The position numbers and the translations under genes were made by a program. Below the pieces are notes generated by a model, which saw nothing but the letters and a program-made list of their open reading frames with translations, searched no databases and was not told the DNA's origin. Shown piece by piece: positions 24,765 to 37,400 of a stretch of DNA of 64,000 nt. Numbering within the stretch: the stretch's first letter is position 1; the number at the start of each line of letters is the position of its first letter. Source of the stretch: Zygophlyctis sp. KS116 (lineage: Eukaryota > Chytridiomycota). The DNA is taken from assembly GCA_054661495.1 (NCBI GenBank), contig BAAFSQ010000005.1, forward strand, positions 35,267-99,266. The letters are read 5' to 3'.

Positions 24765-27143
24765 ATGACGTTGCGTTCTCTGAGAGTTTCTAAACCGCTA
24801 TTTAACAAAATTCTAGTGGCTAATAGAGGAGAAATAGCTAATAGAATACTAAAAACTTGTAGTAAAATTGGTATAAAATCAGTTGCAGTGTTTTCAGATG
24901 CTGATAAAAGTGCGAGTTTTGTAGAATATGTATTTAGAAAAATATTAAATTTATAGGCTGATGAAGCTTATAGACTGGGACCGCCTCCGAGTGCAGAGTC
25001 TTATTTACAAATGGACTCTATAATAGATATTGCTAAAAAGTCTGGCGCTCAAGCAATACATCCTGGATACGGTTTCTTGTCTGAAAATTCGGTTTTTGCT
25101 GATAAAGTCACTAGTCAAGGATTGGTTTTTATTGGTCCACCAGTTCAAGGTATTTTGTTTATTTAATGTGTAGCAATGATTGATATGGGATCTAAAAGTG
25201 CGTCTAAAATTATTATGGAAAAGGCAAATGTTCCAGTCGTTCCTGGATATTGGGGAGAAGATCAGAGTTTAGAAACTTTAAAAGAAAAATCTAGAGAAAT
25301 TGGTTATCCTGTACTCATAAAGGCTGTAAAAGGAGGTGGAGGAAAAGGAATGAGAATTGTTGACAAGGAAGAGGATTTTGAAATGATGTTAAATTCTTCA
25401 AAAAGAGAGGCTATAAAGTCATTTGCAGATGATAAAGTTTTGGTGGAAAAATATATTTCTAGACCAAGGCATATTGAAGTTCAGGTATTTGCGGATACTT
25501 TAGGGAATGTAGTTCATTTGTTTGAACGTGATTGCTCAGTACAAAGAAGGCATCAGAAAATATTAGAAGAAGCACCAGGGGTATTTTTGGTATTTTAATA
25601 TTTTAGCCTGGGATTTCGCCTGAATTAAGGGCTGATTTGGGTGCAAAGGCTGTGGCAGCTGCTAAAGCTGTGAATTATGTAGGTGCTGGTACGGTTGAAT
25701 TTATTTTCGATACAGATACGGACAAGTATTATGTAAGATTATCATTTTGTTAATAAAAAAGTTTATGGAAATGAATACCAGGTATTTAAAACAGTCTTTA
25801 CTAAACAAAGACTACAAGTTGAACATCCAGTTACAGAAATGGTTACAGGAACAGATCTTGTAGAATGGCAGTTGCAAGTTGCTGCAGGAAATAGGTTACC
25901 ATTGTTACAAGATGACTTGAAATTGGATGGGCATGCATTTGAAGCTAGAATTTATGCTGAAAATCCTGAAAATCAGTATGTAGTTTTGTTTAAAATTGTA
26001 GATTTTTGCCAGACACTGGTCCATTGCTTCATCTTTCTACACCTTTAGAGTCTTCAGTTCTCAGAGTAGAAACAGGAGTGCGCCAAGGGGATGCAGTCAG
26101 TGTCTACTATGATCCAATGATCTCTAAACTAGTTGTACGTGGGAGAGACAGGAATGAAGCATTACGCCGTTTGAGAAAATCTCTCGGTGAATTTGAAGTA
26201 TTTTACATTTTCTTTACTGTATAGGTTGTAGGACTCAATACAAATATTGAATTCTTAAAAAGAGTCATTTCCCATCCAGAATTTATTCGTGGAGACGTTG
26301 AAACTGGATTTATACAAGTATTTCTTAATTCTTTTAACCATTAAGAAAAACAGTAAAGATCTTTTTCCCGAACTGCAACTCCCGGATCCTATTCTACCCG
26401 CGATTGCAGCCCTTTCTGTCCTTGACAAACAAATTTGTGATTCGCAGACTTTGGGACGCTCATCATCTGGTAGATAAATTCTAATTACTTATTTATAGAT
26501 TCCAATTCTCCTTGGATATCACTTGAATCATTCAGAGTGAATCATTCCTGTATAAAATCTGTGAATTTAGAGTATGGATCATTCAAACTCCGGGTGGATA
26601 TTGAATCACATTCAGACTCTACCTTGAAAGTTTCTGTATTAGACTTTTTGTATTTTAAAGACTAGGTATATGATACCAAATCCAAACTTGCAAGTTTTGA
26701 TCATGTTATCATTGAAAAAACCCCAGAACATGTTGAACTTGTTGGAACAATTGACGGTATTAGAGTCTCTAGCAATGTCGTACATGCCCAAGATAAGATT
26801 CACGTATTTTATAATGTAATTATTTCCAAAACTTAATATAGGGAGTAAAAACCGTTTTCAAATGCCCAATCCCCGACTACCTATTGGGTATTGCTGTTGA
26901 CTCTGCCCATTCAGTAGTCACCCCAATGCCTAGTAAGATTTCTCATGTCCATATCTCTGTTGGTGACAAGGTCAAGATTGGACAACCTCTAATGATTCTT
27001 GAAGCCATGAAGATGGAGGTAAAATTTAATTTTATAAAAAACAGCACATTATAAAGTCCCCCAAAGATGGAGTGATTAAAAAGATAAATTATAAGGTGAA
27101 TGAATTGGTCGGAGAAGGAAAAGTTTTGGTGGTATTTGAATAA
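24765..27143 (+). CDS. mccA: Methylcrotonoyl-CoA carboxylase alpha (biotin) subunit
   Basis: Thirteen exons encode 683 residues; introns are 24930-24956, 25150-25173, 25581-25606, 25733-25761, 25782-25810, 25976-26001, 26198-26224, 26318-26345, 26470-26498, 26636-26665, 26816-26841 and 27019-27044 (24-30 nt). Order: biotin-carboxylase domain ([54 protein letters not shown]), BT linker, and biotinyl domain with the lysine of EAMKMEH. Total length and the PEIQ-free order fit MCC-alpha rather than propionyl- or acetyl-CoA carboxylase. It carboxylates 3-methylcrotonyl-CoA in mitochondrial leucine breakdown; the beta subunit is not in this window. One exon (25762-25781) is only 20 nt. The 3' coding end overlaps the opposite-strand bHLH ORF by 55 bp. 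Confidence 0.93.
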
Positions 27144-27460
27144 GCATGAACTAATTGCTTTAATTGAATATTTTCAGCAGCCAAATTCATTTTTTCTTGA
27201 TGCATAATCATCTGACTTGTTTTCAATTGCTGTATTAACTGTATAGTTTTTTCCAAGATGAGTACTCTTGAAACGCTCTTCTGACTACTTAGATCTGGGA
27301 CCATCCCATTCAGTTCCTTGAACAGCAGCCCCAGCCTCCCCCTGTAGATAATTTCCTTTTCTCTTTTCCCCATTTCCTTGGTATCCTTTGACGGTATCTG
27401 ATCTTGACTGCATTCAATTTTCTGAGTATTGATAAACATTGTCCAGAACTCATCAGACAT
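27089..27460 (-). CDS. Small basic helix-loop-helix protein
   Basis: A single open frame of 123 residues. A weak basic segment (MGKREKEIIYRGRL) precedes helix 1 (GLLFKELNGMVPDL), a short loop (SSQKSVSRV) and helix 2 (LILEKTIQLIQQLKTSQ), continuing into a heptad-like stretch (MNLAAENIQLKQL), as in bHLH-leucine-zipper factors. The basic region lacks the full ERxRR pattern, so DNA binding is not assured. The last 55 bp overlap the MCC-alpha coding end; a small unseen intron could also move the stop. No close family recognised. Confidence 0.65.
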   Translation of the reverse strand: MSDEFWTMFINTQKIECSQDQIPSKDTKEMGKREKEIIYRGRLGLLFKELNGMVPDLSSQKSVSRVLILEKTIQLIQQLKTSQMIMHQEKMNLAAENIQLKQLVHAYSNTTKTFPSPTNSFTL

Positions 27461-27675
27461 TTAAATTTTTTGATTGAGAATTTAGATCGGAAAAATTTTC
27501 TTGACAAATTTTAATTTTCAGATTTGGATCTGGATCTGGATCGTTGAGACCTACTGACTTGATCCTAGTGGACGGCATCTCCCAGCGCCCAGCGGACAAT
27601 TTTCAGACAAGAAACCACAAACGGAGAGAACCACTAAAAACACGACCACGGAGCGACGCGCAAACTAAAGCCATA

Positions 27676-28712
27676 ATGCTTCCTCGAGCGCAAGATCCAA
27701 ACTCTTACTTCCAGTCCAATGAAAACATCAAGAATCAGGCAATCAAAGATTCTCTTAAAAGTAAATTGTCGGGACATGGGTCTCCAGTCTCTGTATCTTC
27801 CAAAGTCTTGCATCTTTTGAATCATAACGACGATTTATTAGTGTCAGAGTCTGGATTTATCCTAAGACATTTATTCAAATCTAAAACATTTAAAGGACAT
27901 TCTGGACCAGTTACTTGCTCTACAGCTATTGATAACCAGTTGATCACTGGATCATGGGATAAAACTCTACGCTACTGGGATTTGAATGGAAATTGTAAAA
28001 AAGTGATTGCTGCACATTCAGATTTTGTAAAATGTGTTGTCAATGATGGAGTTTACGTGTATTCTTCTTCTTCGGATAAATATATAAAGAAATGGGATAA
28101 GAATGGAACTCTTGTATTGACTTTTAAAGGTCATACTAGAGCTGTAGAGTCTCTTGTACTATCATGTGAAGAAGAAAATATATTGTATTCTGGATCATCA
28201 GATTGTACTATTAAAGTTTGGAATACAGAATCTGGACAAAATTTAAAGACTTGGAGAGCTCATGAAACTTCTATTTATCATCTTTTACATGATGAAACAG
28301 GATTATATTCTGCAAGTGCTGATAAATCTGTTAAAAGATGGGAAGGAGAAAAATGTGATGTTGAATTTAAACATGGAGATTTTGTAAATTGTGTTTTAGT
28401 ACTCTCAAATTATCTCTTATCAGGATCTAGAGATGGAATAATTTCACTTTGGGAGATAAATTCTAGTATTCCCTTGAAAAGATTTCAAGCTCATTCTGAG
28501 GGTGTTACAAGTCTTGTTAGAAATTTAGAAAATTATTTAGAATTTTATTCTGGATCTATTGATGGAACTATTAGAAGGTGGAATATAAAAAGTAAATATT
28601 ATAATTTAATAGATTAGGTGTGATTGATGATGAATTATTAACAGTTGTAAAAGAACCTGAACAGATTGTTGAACTCTCTGCAGAAGAAGAAGCAGAGTTG
28701 CTAGGTCTCTAA
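27676..28712 (+). CDS. WD40-repeat protein, unassigned
   Basis: Two exons (intron 28592-28617) give 336 residues. After about 60 residues the chain is a seven-bladed WD40 array: TFKGHSGPVTC, LITGSWDKTLRYWD, IAAHSDFVKC, YSSSSDKYIKKWD, TFKGHTRAVESL, YSGSSDCTIKVWN, SASADKSVKRWE, LLSGSRDGIISLWE and YSGSIDGTIRRWN. A short acidic helix follows (LSAEEEAELLGL). The open frame extends upstream to 27544 but without ATG; the first ATG is MLPRAQDPN. Similar compact WD40 proteins with this acidic end exist in fungi, but I cannot name a function. Confidence 0.85.
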
Positions 28713-28795
28713 TCTCTTTTAAAAGCAGATTCCAAGCAAAAGGCATGTGTGGCAAAGAAAAAAATAAAAACGTGCGTTAGGGTCCCGTTAAAAAA

Positions 28796-31700
28796 ATGAC
28801 AAAAATTACACTTGATTCCCCAGTGCAAGAAATTATAAACTATGGAAAAGGATCTCCATCTATCGAGTCTCTTGAAAATCTCTTTAATGCTTACAAGGGA
28901 AAAATTGAAACTATTGATAAAAAGGACCAGAGTGGAACTGTGAATGCATTAAAGGCAATTACTGAAATTGCAAAGGCAAATATTCCTTCTGTTCAGGCTT
29001 GTCTCTTGAATGTTTTACCTCCAATTTTGGCTGCTTGCGGAGATAAAAAGAGTAGTGCAGAAACTAGAAAATCTGCAGAAGAGGCTGTAATTGCAATTGC
29101 TAAACATATCTCTCCAAATGCTCTAAGAGAAATGCTTCCTCATCTTTATGCTGCGCTTGATTCATCTTGCAAATGGCAGACTAGAGTTGCTGCTTTGAAT
29201 GCTATTGCTTCTTTTGGTGATCATGCTCCTGAACAACTTTCTCATTCTATGCCCGATGTTATGCCAGAAGTCTCTAAATGTGTTGTAGAACTAAAGCAAG
29301 AAGTTTGTGATGCTGCTGAAAAGGCTTTGGTTGCGGTTTGTGAAGTCGTTGGAAATCGGTAGGTTTTAGGCCCAGGATTAAATAATAGTGATATTGAACA
29401 TTTGACAAAGGATATTCTTCGTTGTGTGACTCATCCTGAAGATACTGAAGAGCTCATGCACAAATTGGCTGGTGTTACTTTTGTTCAGTCTGTGGAATCT
29501 GCTGCTCTTGCCATGGTTATTCCTCTATTGTTGAGAGGTCTTGCTTCTCGTTCAAAGGCTACAGTTCGTCAATCTGCTGTTATTATTGATAATATGTCTC
29601 GATTGGTTGATGATCCTTTGGATTCTGCTCCTTTTATGCCCATGCTTATGCCTGCTCTTGAAAAGGCGGCTGATATGCTTTCGGATCCAGAAGCTCGTTC
29701 TGTTGCTGAAAGATCTGTGGCGCAGTTGCAAAGACTCAATCGTGAAGTTGTCGAAGCCCAATCAAGACAACAGCATATTGATCCTGAAAGAGTAAAGACT
29801 ACTATCAAGGAGATTATGGGAGCTGTACCATCAGATCTATACATGAATCATATTTCAAACTTGTGTTGCTCATTAATGTCCATTCGTAACTTTAACAAGG
29901 ATATGTGGAAGGAAATTGAAGTTCAACTTGCAATTATCAATAAGGAGAAGGCTGCTGCTGGTATCTCAAAGCTTCGTGAGGCTTGTGCTGCCATGGTGAA
30001 ACCTCTACCTTCCAAAGAAGAGGAAGCTGAAGACCCTTCCCTAGAATTATGTAATTGTACCTTTACTTTGGCTTATGGTACCAAGATTCTTCTTCATAAT
30101 ACTCATCTTCGTTTGATGAGAGGTGGAAAGTATGGTTTGCTTGGAGGTAATGACTCTGGTAAAACAACTTTGATGAGATCTATTGCCAATGGAGCTGTCG
30201 AAGGTTTCCCTGATCCATCTGAAGTCCGAACTGTTTTTGTTGAAGCTGATATTTTGGGTGAACTTTCTCATTTGTCTTGTGTTGATTATATTATGGCTGA
30301 TCCTCGTTTAGCTAATTCTAAAAAGGATGAAGTTTTGGCTGTTATGGCTACTGTCGGGTTTACTGAAGACGGTAAAGCCAAACCTAACCACGCTGTCTCT
30401 ACACTTTCTGGTGGTTGGAGAATGAAATTGGCTATGGCTAGAGCTATGTTGCAAAAGGCAGATATTCTCTTACTTGATGAACCTACCAATCATTTGGATG
30501 TTATTAATGTTGCATGGGTAAAGAGTTATATCCACTCTTTGAAAAATGTTACCTGTATCATGGTTTCTCACGATTCCGGGTTCCTCAGAGACTGTTGCAC
30601 ACATATTTTACAAATTCAACGTCTCAAATTACGTCAATTCCGTGGAAATCTTGATTCATTTATTGAAGCCAATCCAGAAGCAAAATCATACTTCAATATC
30701 AAATCCTCTAACTTAAAGTTCAAGTAAGATACTTTTATTTCTAAAGCCATAGGTTCCCTACTCCAGGACCAATTGAAGGTGTTAAATCCCGTTCCAAGGC
30801 TCTTATGAAAATGAGTCACTGCTTTTTCACTTATCCGGGAAATGAAAAGCCTACTCTTTTTGATATTACTATTCAAGTCTCTATGGCCTCCCGTGTTGGT
30901 TGTGTTGGAGAGAATGGTGCTGGTAAATCTACCATGATCAAGGTCCTTACTGGAGAATTGGTACCTCAAGTTGGTGAAACATGGATGCATCCTTCTGCTC
31001 GTGTTGCTTATGTTGCCCAACATGCTTTCCATCATATTGAACAGCATTTAGATAAAACTCCTAATGAGTACATTAGATGGCGTTATGAAGGTGGTGAGGA
31101 TAAGGAATCTCTTGTTAAGGTTTCAATGGTTTTCACTCCAGATGAAGAGAAGCTCCAAAAACAAGGAATTGAAATGAAAGATCCAATTACCGCAAAAAAT
31201 ATTAAAAAAGTGATTCATGAACTTTTAGGAAAGAGAAGAAAGACCAAGTCTGGTGACTTTGAATACGAAGTCCGATTTGTTGGCTCTGCCGTCACTGCTG
31301 AAGGTATCTATATCCCATACAAGGTCCTTTCAAAAGGTGGTTGGGATAAGGCCTGCAAACAAATTGATATGAAACTTGCTCAGTCTTCTGGTATGATTAC
31401 AAAAGCTCTTTCTGCAGTCAATGTTGAAGCTCATATTGCTGATGTTGGTCTTGAACCTGAATTTGCCTCCCATTACCGTATGAAAGCTCTTTCTGGTGGT
31501 CAAAAAGTCAAGGTTGTTATGGCTGCTGCTCTTTGGAATCAACCTCATATTCTCATTCTTGATGAACCTACCAATTACTTGGATCGTGAATCTCTTGGTG
31601 CTCTTGCTGGAGCTATTGAAAACTTCCAAGGTGGTGTTGTTATTATTTCTCATCACAATGAATTTGTTTCAACCTTGTGTACTGAAGAATGGGTTATGGA

Positions 31701-31947
31701 CGCCGGTCACTTGACTACTAAAGGTGAAGCTGGATGGATGGATCGCCAAGATGATAAAATCAATGATCAAGCTCAAATTGAAACTATAACTGATGCAGTT
31801 GGAAATGTTGTTGAAGTTAAACAAAAGAAGAAACTTTCAAAGAGAGAAGAAAAGGCCATGATCAAGAAAGTCAAGGGTAAAATCGAGAATGGAGAAGAAA
31901 TGGATTCTGATGAAGAAGAATTCGCAGCTGAATTCCAATTATGGTGA
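28796..31947 (+). CDS. EF3: Translation elongation factor 3 (fungal EF3 ATPase)
   Basis: Three exons (introns 29359-29388 and 30724-30752) encode 1030 residues, close to 1044 in yeast. An N-terminal HEAT-repeat domain (ANIPSVQACLLNVLPPIL, CKWQTRVAALNAIASFGD) and a four-helix bundle precede two ABC-F ATPase domains. NBD1 has Walker A GGNDSGKTT, signature LSGGWRMKLAMA and Walker B ILLLDEPTNHLD. NBD2 has GENGAGKST, LSGGQKVKV and LILDEPTNYLD, with the EF3 chromodomain-type insertion in between and a lysine-rich C-tail (KQKKKLSKREEKA). EF3 drives E-site tRNA release on the ribosome and is largely fungal. The Asp in the first Walker A is unusual. The in-frame TAG at 29361 is inside an intron, not a frameshift. 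Confidence 0.97.
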
Positions 31948-32065
31948 TTGTTTTTGGTGATTTTATAAAGAATTGGTATCTATTTCATTAATTTTCTCTG
32001 TGAGTAGTATTTGGAACAAGAACGGAACTTAACCGTCCGCCGTTTACAAAAATTGAGTTTTTTTA

Positions 32066-34330
32066 ATGAAGTTGGCGCTGGAAATGAAGACTAGCAATAA
32101 TAAAGACAATCATCAGCCAACTCTATTCAACTTTTTCAAGCCAAAGGAAGGGAGCGGTGAAGAGAACCGACCAATTCCAATTGTCTCAACTCTAGACTCT
32201 ATTAAACCAACCAAAATAACTGAAGATTTAGATCCTGGTCTTATTGTTAAATCTGTAGAATTGCCGACTCTTGCCCAGGTTCCTGCTGTTGATGACGCAC
32301 TCTCTGTACAGGATAATATGAAGCTATGGACTGTACTTGGGTTCCTGGAAGATCATGCAAAAGGATATCTGGGCTCTGATATGATTATACCAGATTTGGG
32401 TAAGATATATTGTCTAATTTTAGATAATTTTAAGGATATGGTATTGAATTGTAAAGAGAGATTTCGGGAACTACTTGTGATTTATGAGGCAATGTATCAT
32501 GGAGTGAAAAGGCCTCATGGCAAAAAAGAGTATATGGAAGATTTAGTCATTCCTGAAATACTTTCAAAGCATTTTATGGCAGAAGGGGACGAGAAATGGG
32601 GAGAAATGCTCTCTAAAACGGAATTTGTGGATTTACATCCGCATTCTCATATTGATATCTTGAGTGATTTATTGGATCAAATCACTGATTCAAATTCTTT
32701 TAGAGAGCATGTATCTAGTCTAGAAGATATTTTATTTCAATTAAAAAGTGAAAGAGAAAGGAAAATAGCTTTAAAGAAGAGTTGTATACTCATGATTCAA
32801 GATCTGGATTCTAAAATTCTAGATATTTCAGAAGAATTAAAAGCTCTTAATACTGTAGAAGGAGTTATAGATTTAGATGAAGAAGAGTTTATTGTTAGAT
32901 CTAGATCAAAGCTTCGCAAAGATGCAGAAGAACAAGAGAAGAGAAGAGAGACCATTAACAGTCTTGTTAACAATAGAGAGCTTTTAGAGACTAAAAGAGA
33001 GCAAGCGGTTTTAAAAGTGGCTGATGTAGATGAATTTATAAAGAATGAAAGGCCAGAAAAAGAAGTAGCGGATTTGAGACTCAGAGGAAAGCCCACGCGC
33101 TTTTGCGGATATGATAGAAATGGTAAATTATACTGGAGACTACCAATATCAACTGAGCACAAGATTGAAGGCTTGATTATTGAATCTGTGATTTATTATA
33201 TCTATGAGAATAATGATTCAGATAGTGTACAAATTATTCAAGGCAAGCCTATGCCAAAAAAGAAGTTGATTCAAAAAAAGAAGGAAGTAGATGAATCTTC
33301 TGATATAAGCTATTACCATCCTTCAGATAATGATCTTCAATCAGTAGATGAATCTTCTGACATTGTTCTAGATCCAGACGTAAGTGCAGTTCGTTTGGAA
33401 GTTAAATCAATATTCGAGTACATAGATTCGCATTCTACACTAATGGATCTTCAAAACGCTTTAAATGTAAACGGAGTTAGGGAAAATAATTTAAAAAGAG
33501 TTTTAAAGCATTTCATTTCTGAAAATCAGGACTCTTTATTTGGAGATGACAAAGAAAAGTTTATGAATACTTTTCTTGATTGGATTTTATCGAGGGACTC
33601 TTCAAAAAAGAAGATGGAAAATTCGGCAAACTTTTACAAGGACGCAGTGTTGCAGTCAATTCATCAACTGTTGCCTTATATTTTAGTAGGTGTTAATATG
33701 CCGGTGCCTTCAAGCCTTCCAGTGGATTTAAGTCAATGCTTACTAGTTTGTGAAACTTTAAAGGACACGCAATTTTACAGAAATCGGCAACTCTACAAGG
33801 AACTTGCTTCAATTAGGACATATTCAGCAATGATACATTGGCTCCAACGTGCAGAATCGTATGTTGCTTACCTGATTCAAAAGGAAGAAATCAAAGAATT
33901 GAGGCAAGAGAAGAAGGAAGCACGAGAGTTATCTTCTGTCGCTTCTTCAAGTCGCCAAAATAGTACTCAAAAAGTCAGCGATTCTGTTACCTCTGAAACA
34001 TCTGGTACCTCAAAGCAAGCAAGGAAATCTTTTAAGAGTAAGTCAAGTCTCGGTAAATGCAAAAATTCAGAAAACTCTCGTTTCCGACGATCTGGCAGAA
34101 ATACGGATAGGAAAGACTACACTTTGAAACTGGAAATCACTTCTTCTGAATCTTCAGAGTCTTCTGGACCAGAGTCTTCTGGACCAGAGTCTGAACCTGA
34201 TCCGAATAGGCGCACCTCCCAGCGAGTTCGATTAAAGAAGATGAGGCATCTTGAGTCCTCTGAAAGTGAAGAATCCTCTGAAGATGAATTAGTAGTAAGA
34301 TGCAATTATTTTTATTAATCATAGTCTTAA
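32066..34330 (+). CDS. DDT/WHIM-domain chromatin-remodelling protein with N-terminal PIP box
   Basis: The main exon is 32066-34294; a likely final intron (34295-34324) gives a C-terminus ending DELVS, about 745 residues. Without splicing the frame stops at 34318. The N-terminus carries QPTLFNFF at residues 17-24, a perfect PCNA-interacting peptide (QxxLxxFF). A DDT-like helical domain follows (MKLWTVLGFLEDHAKGYLG), then WHIM1 (HSHIDILSDLLDQI), a coiled coil, and WHIM2 (DLRLRGKPTRFCGYDRNGKLYW). A second helical block contains FYRNRQLYKELASIRTYS. The last 150 residues are basic then acidic Ser/Glu-rich. DDT-WHIM proteins (Itc1, ACF1, WSTF, Ioc3 types) are non-catalytic partners of ISWI remodellers. 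No PHD or bromodomain is visible, so Itc1/Ioc-like is the best comparison. Confidence 0.82.
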
Positions 34331-34408
34331 TATTTGGATGGTTTATTCAATAAATTAAAATATTATTTTCTAGTTTCTCCTATTTTCCGCATTATCAGTT
34401 TAAACAAT

Positions 34409-37400
34409 ATGAAACAAAAGTCCTCACCATTGAGTTGGCGATGGTTTCACATTCTTCCAGTAATTGTATCGTTTGCATGCATGGCAGGATGGGGTTGGTT
34501 GGCGAAACAGAGTGAAGTTTTGAACATGAAGGGATCACAACCAAGTTTAGTTGATAGTAACCTACTAATTATTTCTAATGCATTACAGAGCATCTCAAGA
34601 TTATTGAGCACAAACTACTTCGCCCGGCGCCAAAAATCTTTCTACTATGGACAACTTTGCCTGGTACATTCAAAGAAAGAAATTATGATGTTTTGGAAGC
34701 CTATTACTATCATCATCCTGATGCTGAAATCACAATATATGCAAGTCATCTTGAACTATTCATGTTTAAGCGATTTACCATGTCCGGATATCGTCTATCA
34801 GTTGTCAATATCACTGACGATTTTATCCACAATATATCGCATCACTGCCCGGGCAAGAAATGGATTGAAAAATTAGATTCATGGAAAAACGGACCTTACT
34901 ATTACTCTCATATTACGGACTATGTCAGGTTTTGCCTCTTGTACAAAAATGGAGGGATTTACTCGGATTTTGATGCAATACTTATAAATCCAATTAATGA
35001 ACATGATTCATTTATTGGTAAAGACTCCTCAGGCGCTCACGGGAATTGTAAATGGTGCTTTCCTGGAGGGGATACATATCTGGTATTTTGAACTTTGAAT
35101 AATCGCTAGGCCCCAGGACTTATGGCGACTTCTAAAGGTCACTCTCTCCCAAAGTACGCTATTGAAATAGGATTTTCAGAATCTTACGATCCATTAATAT
35201 TCAATCAAGTTGGACCAATGGCTGTAACAAAAGCCTTTCTCCAGAATTTTCCCGCTCAAAAAGGCATTCATGTTTATGAAAAGGACGCTTTCTACCCGTA
35301 TAACTATCTTAAAAGCTCATATTTAATTAAACATGTTACAGATCCTCTTGCAAAGTTGGAAAAATTACGAGATCATTCTCTTTCCCTTCATTTGTATGGC
35401 CATAAGACACGTAATTTACCTATTGATCAGTCCAGTATCATTGCCAAAGCTAGTCAGATTTTCAGAGTCACTTCTATCTCTCCATCCATGGTGAAGAGCA
35501 GGGTGGGATATCGTATTACAACTCCAGAATTTATTGGTGTATCTAATGGTGTGTATATGTTTGGCGATGTTCGAATACTTTCTGTTTATGATAATGATTG
35601 GAAATATGACGGCTCTCATTTAGAGGTGGAAGTAAAGGCAAAATATGGATCCTTATTTATAGCTGGTGCAAGCAGGAGCAAAGTATCAACCTTTAATTCT
35701 GATGGGCCTGCAAAACTCAACCGCCAGTTATCAAAATTAATATACCTCGCTGAATCTGGTATAGGGAGAGATCTTATTACAGTTAAACTGCAAGTATATT
35801 CTCTTGAAAGTATCAATGGTCCTCCGCAAATAATGATTTCAGAAATTCCAGTCTATAATGTTGGGGTGTTAAGCTCAGTAATTGTTAAAACTTTTGGCCG
35901 GATGGATAAAGTTTTTGAACTTGTTAAATCTTGTAAAAAAATGTATCCAGAACTTAATATCATTGTTTCTGATGATGCAGAAAACATAACAAAGTCCGAA
36001 GGATCTCGAAAATTGTTTTACTATTTACCATTACCTTCAGACATTGGACTCTCGGCTGGAAGAAACAGAATGATTGAAAAAGTACAGACTGAATATTTCT
36101 TAACACTTGATGATGATTTTATGTGTGATTCGAATTCAAAAATTGAAAGATTAATACATCCTTTAGAAATTCCAGATAATAATGGATTGCAATTTGATAT
36201 TGCTGCCGCTAAAAATCCAGTGGATGAAGATAAATTTTTATTAGATTTTTGTGGGATTCTTTCAATTCGGGATCGGACATTATATCTAGAGGAAGGAACT
36301 TACGGAAAACATCTTGAATGCCATCAAGTTGATTTTGTTCCCAATATTTTTGTTGGTAGAACCGCACTCTTTAAAGGTAAACTGAAATGGGATGAAAGTC
36401 TCAAGCTTGGAGAACATGAAGATTTCTTTTTAAGAGCAAAAGCAATGAATGTTCGAGTTTTAACATGCCCTTCAGTGAGCTTTCAGCATGATCAAGTCGA
36501 ACATTGGAAGGGTAAAACTAAGTATGACAAAATGCGAAACCGAGTGTATGATTTTTGGAAAGACAGTCTTCGAAAGCATGGTCTTGTTAGACTAGTCTCT
36601 TTTGGAACGACTATGATGGATCTAGTTGGTAAGCTTTTATTTATATTAATAAAAGTTCCTGCCCCTCTAACCTCTATTGTTTCAAACCCAGTGTTTTCTA
36701 GAACTCTGCGTCTGTCGTGGATATCTGATGCAAAATCATTCAACATTATGGTTTCTCGTGATAATGGACATTCTTTCAGATATGTGAATGGAGGACAGGG
36801 AGAGGGATATGAAGGTGGTAACTTTATAGACGTTTTCATGCTTCGCCCTGGCCTTGATTACATTTTCAAAATCTATGCAGGCAATCGATTTGAATATGAG
36901 ACCTTAGGATCAATCCTTAGAGTGAGCACCATTACTCTATCTGAAGAAAATAGTAATTTTAACCATATTGATCTATTAGACTTAAATATAATCCAAGACC
37001 CCTCATTTGAACTTGGGACGCATAATTTCAAGGAATCTATTGGAACTTTCTTCCATGTTATTGATAATCGCTCAACTATTGAAGGGGAATATGTGGGAAG
37101 AATTGTTATCCGGACACGTTCGTATCTTGCAGATGGTGTAACAAGGAATCGAATTTCCCAAGTTATTACCGACAGGAATAAACTAGATGACATTATTACT
37201 TCAAAAAAGAACTCTCATGAAAAATACTTATCATTATCAGTTTATTCACAACTTGAATCATGTTATTTTACCCAGAATGATTTTGAATGGGGAGTTTATT
37301 TATTGATTGAATTTCAAGATGGATCTATCATGAAATTGATGCATTCATTTGATACAAGTAGCAAAGAATGGCAGGGCTCATTGATGACTGCATGTCTATC

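Noticed and set aside
29359-29388. In-frame TAG in EF3 suggesting a programmed read-through or frameshift
   Set aside because: A 30-nt GT-AG intron removes it and restores the conserved GNRDIEHL wording exactly.
32797-33162. 121-codon antisense frame in the DDT/WHIM gene
   Set aside because: Ser/Leu-rich complement of Glu/Arg-rich coiled coil; no support.
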